This document shows positions 43,975 to 51,896 of a DNA stretch of 64,000 nucleotides, piece after piece. The translations under genes were made by a program, and so were the position numbers. The notes under the pieces were generated by a model that was not told the origin of the DNA, ran no database searches, and was given only the letters and a program-made list of their open reading frames with translations. The stretch's first letter is position 1. Each line of letters begins with the position of its first letter. The stretch is from positions 62,001 to 126,000 of the forward strand of contig NZ_JAFKOH010000008.1 of the NCBI RefSeq assembly GCF_017303375.1, given 5' to 3'. Source of the stretch: Bacillus sp. NTK074B (GTDB taxonomy: Bacteria > Bacillota > Bacilli > Bacillales > Bacillaceae_B).

Positions 43975-44847
43975 TTAGTCGATATAGACTGCATTGTCGT
44001 CATATCTTGACCAGTCGGAAACTTTACTTGTCTGACTTACGGTATAACTAAATCCACCTGATGGACCAGTTGAATCAAAGCTAAAATAGGCTTGTCCAGT
44101 TGAAGAAGTACTGTAAGTAGTATAAGTATGTGTATACTTAGAACCATAATCTAGCCATCCGCTCCTTGAAGGAACAACCTGTACTGTTGCATAGGAGTCA
44201 AAATCGTAATTATCATCTTCAACGTTGAATAGATATATGCCGTTGCTCCTTTGAGAGCCATCTCGTTTGGTCACAATGCTAGAGTCTCCTACACTTGAAG
44301 AGTAGTAATAGCCATCATCTGGATCCCATTCCACTGAGACTAAGTCAATTGTTGCGCTTGATGATTCACTATATGAAGACCATGATGATGTAAGATGATA
44401 ATAACTTTGGTCCCATCTTTTTGAAGAATAGACATCAAGGGTCATATCGCTTGGTGATAAACCGTCTATTGTATAGAGGGGCTTCGGTTTTTTATTAAAT
44501 TCTATTCCTACTTCTGCTAGGGAATTAGTCATTTCCCCTACGGTAAGATGATTGTCTTTCACATAGTTGTATATAAAACGATTGTACTCATCATCATTGA
44601 ATTTTTCAATTTTCTTTTGAAAAAGTGTGTGATGTTTTTTTATTTCTTTTTGTGATAGTTTTTGAAGTTGTTTGGCAAATTTCACTTCTTCTTTGGAGTT
44701 ATATTCTTGTAGTTTCTTATTATAAGTGGTTTGAGACATGGTGAGCTTTGAAGCTTCCTCTGATGAACTAGCTGCAAATGCCGAAGGGGATAATAATGAA
44801 GCCGTCAAAACTAAAGCGCTACCTATTTTAGCTGTTTTTTTGAACAT
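43975..44847 (-). CDS. Secreted protein downstream of a signalling module
   Basis: 290-aa secreted protein. Signal peptide ending SAFAA near residue 25. A lysine/glutamine-rich helical pro-like region (about 30-115, KKLQEYNSKEEVKFAKQLQK) is followed by a Ser/Tyr/Asp-rich predicted beta domain (about 130-290). No Cys. No known catalytic motif; it could be a toxin, adhesin or matrix protein. RBS GGAG. The gene is on the same strand and 259 bp downstream of the putative signal-peptide gene, so it is a candidate output of that regulator. GTACACATGT upstream is shared with the secreted-protein gene at 24713. Confidence 0.7.
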   Translation of the reverse strand: MFKKTAKIGSALVLTASLLSPSAFAASSSEEASKLTMSQTTYNKKLQEYNSKEEVKFAKQLQKLSQKEIKKHHTLFQKKIEKFNDDEYNRFIYNYVKDNHLTVGEMTNSLAEVGIEFNKKPKPLYTIDGLSPSDMTLDVYSSKRWDQSYYHLTSSWSSYSESSSATIDLVSVEWDPDDGYYYSSSVGDSSIVTKRDGSQRSNGIYLFNVEDDNYDFDSYATVQVVPSRSGWLDYGSKYTHTYTTYSTSSTGQAYFSFDSTGPSGGFSYTVSQTSKVSDWSRYDDNAVYID

Positions 44848-44894
44848 ATTTTCATCTCCTATAAATATGAAATTATGATCATGACCGTTTATTT

Positions 44895-44908
44895 GTACAC
44901 ATGTGTTA
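44895..44908. promoter_or_regulatory. Palindromic operator-like site
   Basis: GTACACATGTGTTA at 44895-44908 contains the perfect palindrome ACACATGTGT (44897-44906), 48 bp upstream of the secreted-protein start. The decamer GTACACATGT also lies upstream of the gene at 24713. Candidate binding site for the NprR-like regulator; not proven. Confidence 0.4.
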
Positions 44909-45106
44909 ACATTACTGATTTCTCATAGCTATGATATGTAATGTTATAACTAATGTTAGCAGAATAAACCGTTAATTAACATAGCTTTGCTATTGATAAA
45001 ACGAGCTGTCTTTTGTAGGGATTAATGCTATTTTTAAGACCTCATTTTATCAAATTAGCTACTGCTATGTTGTTTGAAAAAGAAGGTTGAATAGGAGAAT
45101 CGATTG

Positions 45107-45241
45107 TCATATATTGAAGTGAACTCCTTCCCCACTTACTGGATCGGGATGATCTTCATCTTGGTTAGGGATGATAATTAAACCAGAAATGATACCCATT
45201 ACAATAGCTATTTTAAACATCTTATGAACATGATTCTTCAT
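45107..45241 (-). CDS. Putative Phr/NprX-type signalling pro-peptide
   Basis: Short gene encoding 44 residues. N-terminus MKNHVHKMFK is basic; then a hydrophobic core IAIVMGIISGLIIIP, a charged segment NQDEDHPDPVSG, and C-terminus EGVHFNI. This is the layout of exported pro-peptides cleaved to give a C-terminal penta- to octapeptide that re-enters through Opp and binds an RRNPP regulator. GGAGG lies 7 nt before the ATG. The gene starts 16 nt after the stop of the NprR-like regulator on the same strand, as nprX follows nprR. The active peptide is unknown; the last 7-8 residues are the first guess. Sequence is not one I recognise. Confidence 0.75.
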   Translation of the reverse strand: MKNHVHKMFKIAIVMGIISGLIIIPNQDEDHPDPVSGEGVHFNI

Positions 45242-45257
45242 TTCGATTCCTCCATGT

Positions 45258-46517
45258 TTATCTTATAGTGTTATAAGCTTCGCAAAAATAATATGATGCG
45301 TTTTTATATAAGTTTCTTTCTTCAAATAGTTTGGCAACCCAATAGCAATATTCACTATAAACTCTTGGCTTACTAGAATTTTTATATTCTTTCATTGATC
45401 TACTTAATTTCTTTTCATCCATTGTTATCTGATTCTTTTTTACTTTTAATAAATATAAAAGAAGCTCCACTTCCTCTCTCAGTAAAGAATCTTGGTCCTC
45501 GATCTCCATTTCATTTAAGACTTTTTCAGAGTCAGAATAGTCCCCATACCTATAGTGGGTTTTAGCCAATATCAATGTTGTAAAAGATACAGATGGATCA
45601 TGGTACTTCTTCTTTAACTCTATGCATTCATTCCATGATCTAATAGATTCTTTAATGTTTCCCATCTTTTCGTAAAAGAGTGCCCTATTGTGTAGTATTT
45701 TTCCTAATCTTCTTTGATCTGTTTCTTGAGATATTAATCTTTCACATTTATGGAGTATGTGAAGAGCTTTCATATATTTTTTAAATCTACTATAGCTGAT
45801 GGCTAAGAGCATATAGCTATCAATGCAACGGCTAGGTAGAAATTCTTCTTTAAATATCTCTAAGGCCTTTTCAGCAAATTCTATACATTGATTTGCTTGA
45901 TACAGTTGACTACAAATCAGGCTTTTAATGTAGTACAAGTATCCAGAAAGCCAACTACTTACGACCTCCGTTTTCAGAAGTATCAATGCTTCATTGCAAT
46001 GGACATTGGCTAATTTATAATCCTCTGTGGTAATAAGAAAGATGCTTACATACAGTTTAAATAGCAATTTATTATAAGGATTCATTTGGTCAACAAGTTG
46101 TGTTAATTCATTGATAAGCTCTTTCGCTTGTTTTCTATTATTTGATATTGTAGCTACTCTAAGTAAAGTAATGTTTGCGAAGATGGTCAGACGAGGGACA
46201 TGATTAGCTTCTAACATGTTTAATACAGATGCCAGTTTATCTCGTGCCTTTGATAAATCTTTTTCATTAATGAAGAGTTCGTAAGTTAAAATTCTCAATA
46301 ATTCTTCTGCTTCAGAATTTATAACACTTGAAATAACCGGGTTTCTTTTTATGTCTAACCTCTTAAAAAGATGTTCTACAATCTCCTGAGAAGGTTCAAT
46401 TTTGTTGTTTTCCAATTTACTTAAATAAGAAACGGAACAAATACCAGTAGCTAATTCAGACTGACTCATGCTTTTTTTTAACCTGTATAGCTTAACTGTT
46501 TTCCCAATAAATTCCAT
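45258..46517 (-). CDS. NprR-like HTH-TPR quorum-sensing regulator (RRNPP family)
   Basis: 419-aa regulator. N-terminal XRE helix-turn-helix (residues about 5-60: KLYRLKKSMSQSELATGICS ... YLSKLENNKIEPSQEIVEHL) followed by about nine TPR-like helical hairpins (for example VHCNEALILLKTEVVSSWLS, SYSRFKKYMKALHILHKCER, ESIRSWNECIELKKKYHDPS). Length and architecture match NprR (about 423 aa), which binds a re-imported peptide and then DNA. ATG at 46517 follows AAGGTG. The adjacent 44-codon gene supplies a likely cognate peptide. Predicted targets: the secreted-protein gene at 44847 and possibly others. AT-rich coding sequence relative to neighbours. Confidence 0.88.
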   Translation of the reverse strand: MEFIGKTVKLYRLKKSMSQSELATGICSVSYLSKLENNKIEPSQEIVEHLFKRLDIKRNPVISSVINSEAEELLRILTYELFINEKDLSKARDKLASVLNMLEANHVPRLTIFANITLLRVATISNNRKQAKELINELTQLVDQMNPYNKLLFKLYVSIFLITTEDYKLANVHCNEALILLKTEVVSSWLSGYLYYIKSLICSQLYQANQCIEFAEKALEIFKEEFLPSRCIDSYMLLAISYSRFKKYMKALHILHKCERLISQETDQRRLGKILHNRALFYEKMGNIKESIRSWNECIELKKKYHDPSVSFTTLILAKTHYRYGDYSDSEKVLNEMEIEDQDSLLREEVELLLYLLKVKKNQITMDEKKLSRSMKEYKNSSKPRVYSEYCYWVAKLFEERNLYKNASYYFCEAYNTIR

Positions 46518-46672
46518 ATAGATCACCTTCTTCCTATTATTGATAGATTCTTTTGACCTAAGTTAATAGCAACAAAAAATGCTATTTTATGTAAATATCA
46601 CAACCGGTAACCTTCTTCAATAAGATCTTTAATATGGAAATCCGCTGTTTCAGCTATCCTTGGAATTTGGTG

Positions 46673-46716
46673 TCAGTCCCTCGGTGTACTAATGCGTTAT
46701 TGTACTGGGGGACTGA
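46673..46716. repeat. REP-like hairpin (TCAGTCCC...GGGACTGA)
   Basis: TCAGTCCC (46673-46680) pairs with GGGACTGA (46709-46716), and inner GTAC arms (46686-46689 / 46702-46705) extend it. The sequence is unlike families A-C. Located between two minus-strand genes. Confidence 0.65.
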
Positions 46717-46736
46717 ACCCATTTTTCGCAGTTTTT

Positions 46737-47351
46737 CTACTCCAATCTCCCCCCATAATGATCTTTCACCCAATACGTCAACGTCCCATCCTGCTCAATA
46801 CGATAACGCAGATCAGCTTTCTGCAGTCCTTCAATCATCAATGGGCGTAAGTCACTCATCATTTGATTGCTTTCTTCTATATAAGTAAAGAGGATTTCAG
46901 AATGATAGGTGTTGGCATTTGCTGATGACATCAGATAGTCGACGGCTGCCTGTTTGATGACGTACAGTTCGATGGTTTTGTTATGTAGCTCCTTAAATTC
47001 TCGGGGAGGATTGAGGTCAATCAGTTTTTGATAATTTTGAGTGAGCATCATGTCGGTTTCATTGATATCAACAGACAGGGATGAGAGGTTTCCATTTGCA
47101 GCATTGATCTTGGTCAGCAACTGTTTGAAGCTTTGATCGCTGGAAATGAAGTATTGCTCACGCTCCTGCAGGTAGCTTCGTATCTTTTGTTCCTGCTGGA
47201 TTGTGATTTCGTTGTAGATCTTCATTGGTAATCCGCTTGCGAACAACGCCAGGAGGATGAATCCAATGACGCCCCATGACCATTTGGGAGCTTTCTTCCT
47301 TTTAGGTCGATACCGATTATCATTCCAGTAGTCTCTTTCTACTATGGGCAT
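46737..47351 (-). CDS. Membrane-anchored protein with coiled-coil external domain
   Basis: 204-aa hypothetical protein. Basic N-terminus (YRPKRKKAPKWSW), one membrane helix (GVIGFILLALFASGLP, near residues 29-46), then an external helical/coiled domain (EITIQQEQKIRSYLQEREQY ... KLIDLNPPREFKELHNKTIE). RBS GAGGA 7 nt before ATG 47351. No family recognised. Neighbour of the regulator but separated by a REP-like hairpin. Confidence 0.68.
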   Translation of the reverse strand: MPIVERDYWNDNRYRPKRKKAPKWSWGVIGFILLALFASGLPMKIYNEITIQQEQKIRSYLQEREQYFISSDQSFKQLLTKINAANGNLSSLSVDINETDMMLTQNYQKLIDLNPPREFKELHNKTIELYVIKQAAVDYLMSSANANTYHSEILFTYIEESNQMMSDLRPLMIEGLQKADLRYRIEQDGTLTYWVKDHYGGRLE

Positions 47352-47477
47352 TAGTGGTTCCTCGTTTCGTTGGATACTAGTAAAATACTCTCCTAATATT
47401 ACCATAATATTACATGAGGGAAGTTGTATTTTTGTGATTTGTTGGTATGCTCTTAAAGGTTTGGTGAAAATAAAAAA

Positions 47478-47516
47478 GAAAGCTGTGGCTTACTCCCCTC
47501 GTAAGCCACAGCTTTC
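47478..47516 (-). terminator. Strong terminator overlapping the 3' end of a small gene
   Basis: GAAAGCTGTGGCTTAC (47478-47493) pairs with its exact complement at 47501-47516, followed on the minus strand by TTTTTTA. The last codons of the 68-residue gene lie in the stem. Confidence 0.9.
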
Positions 47517-47696
47517 CTTCTTCACCAACCTAATAACTTCCTTCACATCCGAACCCCTAAATATAGAAGTGGATTTATCATTCTCCGTAAAATAGATCTC
47601 CCCATAAGCATTCTTCTCATCAAACCCAACAATCTTAAAACGGTAAACTTGCTTATCCTTCATCAAAACAAATTCCTGCTTTTTAATCTCGATCAC
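47490..47696 (-). CDS. Small hypothetical protein coupled to XRE regulator
   Basis: Up to 68 aa from GTG at 47696, overlapping the stop of the XRE gene by 14 nt. A start at ATG 47663 (57 aa, with CAGGAA about 10 nt upstream) is also possible. The predicted beta-rich sequence DKQVYRFKIVGFDEKNAYGE resembles a small RNA/DNA-binding or antitoxin-like fold, but no family is recognised. Forms a two-gene operon with the regulator, ended by a terminator that overlaps its own 3' end. Confidence 0.6.
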   Translation of the reverse strand: MIEIKKQEFVLMKDKQVYRFKIVGFDEKNAYGEIYFTENDKSTSIFRGSDVKEVIRLVKKESCGLRGE

Positions 47697-48003
47697 CTCT
47701 ATAGTATAGATCAGAGTATAGTTGTTTTAATGCAGTTGAGTTATTGTCTTTATGTTTCTCTATGTTCTCCCACACTTCTTCATTTAAGCGGTCCAGGCTG
47801 ATCCCCAATGCTATGGCAATTTTCGATAGGGTATAGGATTCAGGGGTTCGTTTACCCCGTTCAATATTGCTTATGGTGGTTCGAGCCAGGCCTGCTCTTT
47901 CTTCTAGTTCTGCCTGAGTATAGCCCATCTCGCTCCGTCTTAATCGTAATAAAATGGATATGTACTTCCCGTATAATTCCCGTTCTGTCAATGATTTCTC
48001 CAA
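47683..48003 (-). CDS. XRE family helix-turn-helix regulator
   Basis: 106-aa regulator with a Cro/CI-type HTH (residues about 12-70: LRLRRSEMGYTQAELEERAG ... TTISNIERGKRTPESYTLSK) and a short acidic tail. Start TTG at 48003 has AAGGGG 8 nt upstream; longer openings lack a ribosome site. It is divergent from the nuclease-helicase at 48210, so it may control that gene, as regulators at the edge of defence islands often do. Confidence 0.85.
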   Translation of the reverse strand: MEKSLTERELYGKYISILLRLRRSEMGYTQAELEERAGLARTTISNIERGKRTPESYTLSKIAIALGISLDRLNEEVWENIEKHKDNNSTALKQLYSDLYYRGDRD

Positions 48004-48209
48004 TACTTTGACCCCTTTTACAACCATTATCAAATGGTGAAAAATGGCTTGGAACGGACAGGTCGTCAACTTATTGAAATAAATGGAATTTAATTAAAGT
48101 ATTTCTCTATATGCAGCTTTACGTAGAGGTGAAAATTAAGGGTAAGCTTGCTAAATCCCAAATTTAACTAAATAATAGGAATATACTGTTAGACGAAAGG
48201 CTGACGAAT

Positions 48210-50156
48210 ATGATCGTATATGAAGCTACTAAACAAGAGTTTCTTGAAGATGTTTTTCATGATGAATTGGTTAATAATATATGCAGCAATTACACGTCGA
48301 AGATTGGAAAGATCAATGAGCGGGAGGTTCGCTCTTGGGATAATTCGATGCAGTACATGTATCGTGTGCTTAGTGATCAAGATATTCCTAGTGACGCTGG
48401 GGTTGCGATTGAGTTTAAGATTCCGCATACGTCGCGACGGGTGGATTTCCTGATCTCAGGGAAGGATGGGGAGAAGAATTCCATTGTGATAGTGGAGCTG
48501 AAGCAGTGGGAGTCTGTTGAGGTGATCAGGGGGAAGGAAGCGATTGTAAAGACGGCGATGAATCGCGGTCTGGTGGAGACGACTCATCCTTCCTACCAGG
48601 CTTGGTCATATGCATCCCTCATCAAGGATTACAATGAGAATGCCCAAAAAGCGGAGATGGAGCTGTATCCTTGTGCGTATTTACATAATTACTTGAATCA
48701 GGGGGAAGAGGATCCTCTGACAGATCCGGTCTATGATTATTATATAGAACAGGCTCCAGTCTTTGTGAAGGGACAGGCGAAGAAGCTCCGGGATTTCATT
48801 AAGCGTTATATTCAGGTAGGGGATAACAAGGAGAATCTTTATAAAATCGAGAATGGTCGCATCCGTCCGTCGAAGTCACTTCAGGATTCGTTAAATCAAA
48901 TGCTGAAGGGGAACGACGAGTTTGTGATGATTGATGATCAGAAAGTGGTATATGAGGAAGCCATTCATTTGGCAAAAGAAGCTCTTCGGACCAATACAAA
49001 ACAGGTACTGGTCGTCCAGGGTGGTCCGGGTACTGGGAAATCGGTTCTCGCTATCAATCTATTGGTCCACCTAACCAATCTCAGCATGGTCTGTCAGTAT
49101 GTTACGAAGAACGCGGCACCTCGAAACATTTACTCTACCAAACTGAAGAAAGATTTCAAAAAGGGACATATTGATAATTTGTTTAAAGGATCCGGAAGCT
49201 ACTTCGATGCTCCTAGGGATGAGTTCGATGCGCTAATCGTGGATGAAGCCCACCGATTAAATCTGAAGTCCGGGATGTTTCAGCACCTCGGTGAAAATCA
49301 AACGAAGGAAATCATTCAAGCATCAAAGCTCTCCATCTTCTTCATTGATGAAAGGCAGCGGGTCACGTTAAAGGATCATGGAAGTCTTAAAGAAATTAAA
49401 CGATTTGCCAAAGAAAACAGTGCTCCGCTCACGATCATGAACCTTGAATCTCAATTTCGCTGCAGTGGCTCCGATGGCTACTTAGCATGGCTAGATGACG
49501 TGCTTCAGATTAGAACAACAGCAAATGCTCATTATATCGGAAGCCAGTATGATTTTCGGGTTTTCAACGATCCGAATGAATTGAGAAACGAAATCGAGAG
49601 AAAAAATGCCAACAACAAGTCCCGCATAGTTGCTGGCTACTGCTGGAACTGGGACAAGGAGGGGAAGAGCAATACGGACTATCATGACATTGTTCTTGAT
49701 CAATACGACTTCAAGATGAGCTGGAACCTCGATAATTCAGCCACCTGGGCCATTGATGAGGATTCTATTAAAGAAGCAGGCTGTATCCATACATGCCAAG
49801 GTCTGGAGTTTGAATATGTAGGGGTGATCATAGGGGATGACATGAGATATGAAGATGGAGAGGTCTTCACAGATCATACTCAAAGAGCTAAGACGGATTC
49901 TTCATTGAAAGGGATAAAGAAAATGCTTAATGAAAATCCGGATAGAGCTGAGAAGGTGGCGGATGAGATTATTCGGAACACGTACCGGACGTTGATGACT
50001 CGTGGCCAGAAGGGATGTTATGTGTATTGTACGGACCCTGAGCTTGGACAGTATTTTAGGGAGCGGTTTGAAGAGAGTAGTCAGGAATATAATGAGAATG
50101 AGTTTTTTAGAGGTGGAAGTATGGTTGCTGAGGGGAAAGCGGAATATAGGTACTAG
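48210..50156 (+). CDS. PD-(D/E)XK nuclease - DUF2075 (Schlafen-like) helicase, probable defence protein
   Basis: 648-aa protein. The N-terminal domain has a PD-(D/E)XK-like core: VDFLISG followed by IVIVELKQW near residues 78-101. The central helicase domain is of the DUF2075/SLFN-group-3 type: Walker A QGGPGTGKSV (near 270), Walker B FDALIVDEAHRL, motif with DERQRV, and C-terminal CQGLEFEYVGVIIGDD and RTLMTRGQKG typical of UvrD-like SF1 enzymes. Such fusions are frequent in phage-defence islands and likely cleave or unwind invading nucleic acid. ATG follows GAAAGGCTGACGAAT. Divergent from an XRE gene. Mechanism inferred. Confidence 0.85.
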   Translation: MIVYEATKQEFLEDVFHDELVNNICSNYTSKIGKINEREVRSWDNSMQYMYRVLSDQDIPSDAGVAIEFKIPHTSRRVDFLISGKDGEKNSIVIVELKQWESVEVIRGKEAIVKTAMNRGLVETTHPSYQAWSYASLIKDYNENAQKAEMELYPCAYLHNYLNQGEEDPLTDPVYDYYIEQAPVFVKGQAKKLRDFIKRYIQVGDNKENLYKIENGRIRPSKSLQDSLNQMLKGNDEFVMIDDQKVVYEEAIHLAKEALRTNTKQVLVVQGGPGTGKSVLAINLLVHLTNLSMVCQYVTKNAAPRNIYSTKLKKDFKKGHIDNLFKGSGSYFDAPRDEFDALIVDEAHRLNLKSGMFQHLGENQTKEIIQASKLSIFFIDERQRVTLKDHGSLKEIKRFAKENSAPLTIMNLESQFRCSGSDGYLAWLDDVLQIRTTANAHYIGSQYDFRVFNDPNELRNEIERKNANNKSRIVAGYCWNWDKEGKSNTDYHDIVLDQYDFKMSWNLDNSATWAIDEDSIKEAGCIHTCQGLEFEYVGVIIGDDMRYEDGEVFTDHTQRAKTDSSLKGIKKMLNENPDRAEKVADEIIRNTYRTLMTRGQKGCYVYCTDPELGQYFRERFEESSQEYNENEFFRGGSMVAEGKAEYRY

Positions 50157-50333
50157 GCTAGAAAAATAATAAGTTGTTGAACCTCGTCCCTATAGTTATT
50201 CACACACTACTTTAAATCTTGGCGTAAGAGAACAAATACGACCCTTCCTCAAGTATTCAAACAAACCAGTGACAATAGTGTCATTGAGAGTTGTTTATAC
50301 TAATATTATTAATCTATAAGGGGATGGCGCTGT

Positions 50334-51890
50334 ATGTTAAAGACAATTATTAAAGAAGTAATGAAAAAAGGAAACACAAGAAATATTGATTCATTAGAGA
50401 GGGACATAAACATCGTTCTCACTTATTTTGGATTTGGTAAAGAACCAAACCCAACCTATCAATCTATCGCAGAAGAGTATGGCGTGAGAAGACAAAGAGT
50501 AGGACAAATTATCTCCACAAGATTTGTTGACAAGGTTGCAAGTGGTAACTTGGAAATTCTACAGGATATAGAGAATATCATTAAACAAGAAGAAGCAATA
50601 TTTATTAAAGAATTACTCCAAACCCTCATAAATAAAAACTTTCTAGATAATCAAATGAATCCCAAAGGGCTTTTGACTCTACTCCACAGGTTCAACCTCT
50701 GTATTGAATATAACCTCTTTAATCTAAACATAGAAAGAGCGTCTGAAAGTGATTTTGTCAGTAGGCAGGAGCTGCTTCTTGTTAAAGAGGGACATGAGAC
50801 AGAGTTAACAACCAAAATAGGCAGCATCAAGACTTTTCCAGGTCTTCATGGTTTGGTTAGGTATTCAGAGGTCGTAGCAAGAAATGAATGGCTTCGAGAT
50901 GAAAAGGCAGAGTTTTATAAAAAGGTGATAACATCTTCCCAAAATGTGTGTACAATCAACGACAGCGAGGGGGATATGTGGTACCTATTTGAGGATCGTG
51001 CCAATGTCCTGATTAATACGTTAGGTAAAATAAGGAATATAACAAATCAAGTGAAAATAGACATTCTTGCCCGAACCATCCATTCAGAAATAAATAAAAG
51101 GACATTTCAAAAGGCTATACCTAGTGTTGAAATGATAAAAAGTTATCTTATTCAATCAAAATTTGTTGCGTCAGATGGGGAATATGCTGTTTTAAATGTT
51201 GATAAAAGAGAACTCCAAGATATCGAGAAAGAAATTTTAAATTATTTTTCTGCGAAAAAAAAGATATCAGCCACTTTTTCAGAAATAAACGCTCATCTAA
51301 CAAAGAAGGGATTCAGTGATGCAAGTATCACTCAAAAGGTTTATCATTGTTCCTTTCTTTATGTAGATAAGAGCGGGGGCAGAAGGAATTATAAATTTAT
51401 TCTTATTTCAAACTTTACTCGTGAATATGAGATTACTCAAGAAGGAGTCCGGTATGAAAAGTATCGTGACAGATTAAGTCAATTGATGGGAAGCACGGAT
51501 ACTCCTAGAGAGGTTAAACTGAGGAATGAACAAGCTATCTTAAGAGATTGGCTATTTAAAGGAGAAAATGCTACATGCTGTGCTATTTGTGGAAGGTTAT
51601 TTTCGACCGGTTCATTGGTAGCTGCTCATAAGAAAAAGAGAAGTCATTGTACAGATGAAGAAAGAAAGGACCCTAACATTGTGATGCCTGTGTGCTTGTT
51701 TGGGTGTGATACTTTATATGAAAGAGGAATTATATCTGTTGAAAACGGTGGCATAGTGGTTTGCTGGCAAACAGGTTTACAGAGAGCCGAGATAGAATAT
51801 TTAGAGGGATTGGAGCACAGGAAAGTGGATGAACAGTGGTTAGTAGGGAAAAGCATTCAGTACTTCCATAAAGCAATCACAAAAAATTAA
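50334..51890 (+). CDS. HTH - HNH endonuclease fusion protein
   Basis: 518-aa protein. The N-terminal segment (residues 15-65: DINIVLTYFGFGKEPNPTYQ ... SIAEEYGVRRQRVGQI) looks like a sigma-region-4-type helix-turn-helix. A long middle of charged helices (100-380) with a possible second winged helix (KKKISATFSEINAHLTKKGF) follows. Near the C-terminus is a zinc-ribbon HNH-like nuclease motif CCAICGRLFSTGSLVAAHKK ... MPVCLFGCDTLYERGIISV (near 412-470). This suggests a DNA-binding nuclease. ATG follows AAGGGGATGG. Only 6 nt separates it from the next gene, so the pair is an operon. AT-rich. I know no named family. Confidence 0.75.
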   Translation: MLKTIIKEVMKKGNTRNIDSLERDINIVLTYFGFGKEPNPTYQSIAEEYGVRRQRVGQIISTRFVDKVASGNLEILQDIENIIKQEEAIFIKELLQTLINKNFLDNQMNPKGLLTLLHRFNLCIEYNLFNLNIERASESDFVSRQELLLVKEGHETELTTKIGSIKTFPGLHGLVRYSEVVARNEWLRDEKAEFYKKVITSSQNVCTINDSEGDMWYLFEDRANVLINTLGKIRNITNQVKIDILARTIHSEINKRTFQKAIPSVEMIKSYLIQSKFVASDGEYAVLNVDKRELQDIEKEILNYFSAKKKISATFSEINAHLTKKGFSDASITQKVYHCSFLYVDKSGGRRNYKFILISNFTREYEITQEGVRYEKYRDRLSQLMGSTDTPREVKLRNEQAILRDWLFKGENATCCAICGRLFSTGSLVAAHKKKRSHCTDEERKDPNIVMPVCLFGCDTLYERGIISVENGGIVVCWQTGLQRAEIEYLEGLEHRKVDEQWLVGKSIQYFHKAITKN

Positions 51891-51896
51891 GGGGAT

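Noticed and set aside
45107..46517. Arbitrium (AimR-AimP) phage communication pair
   Set aside because: No phage genes or AimX-like RNA context nearby, and the regulator's size and HTH-TPR layout fit NprR better.
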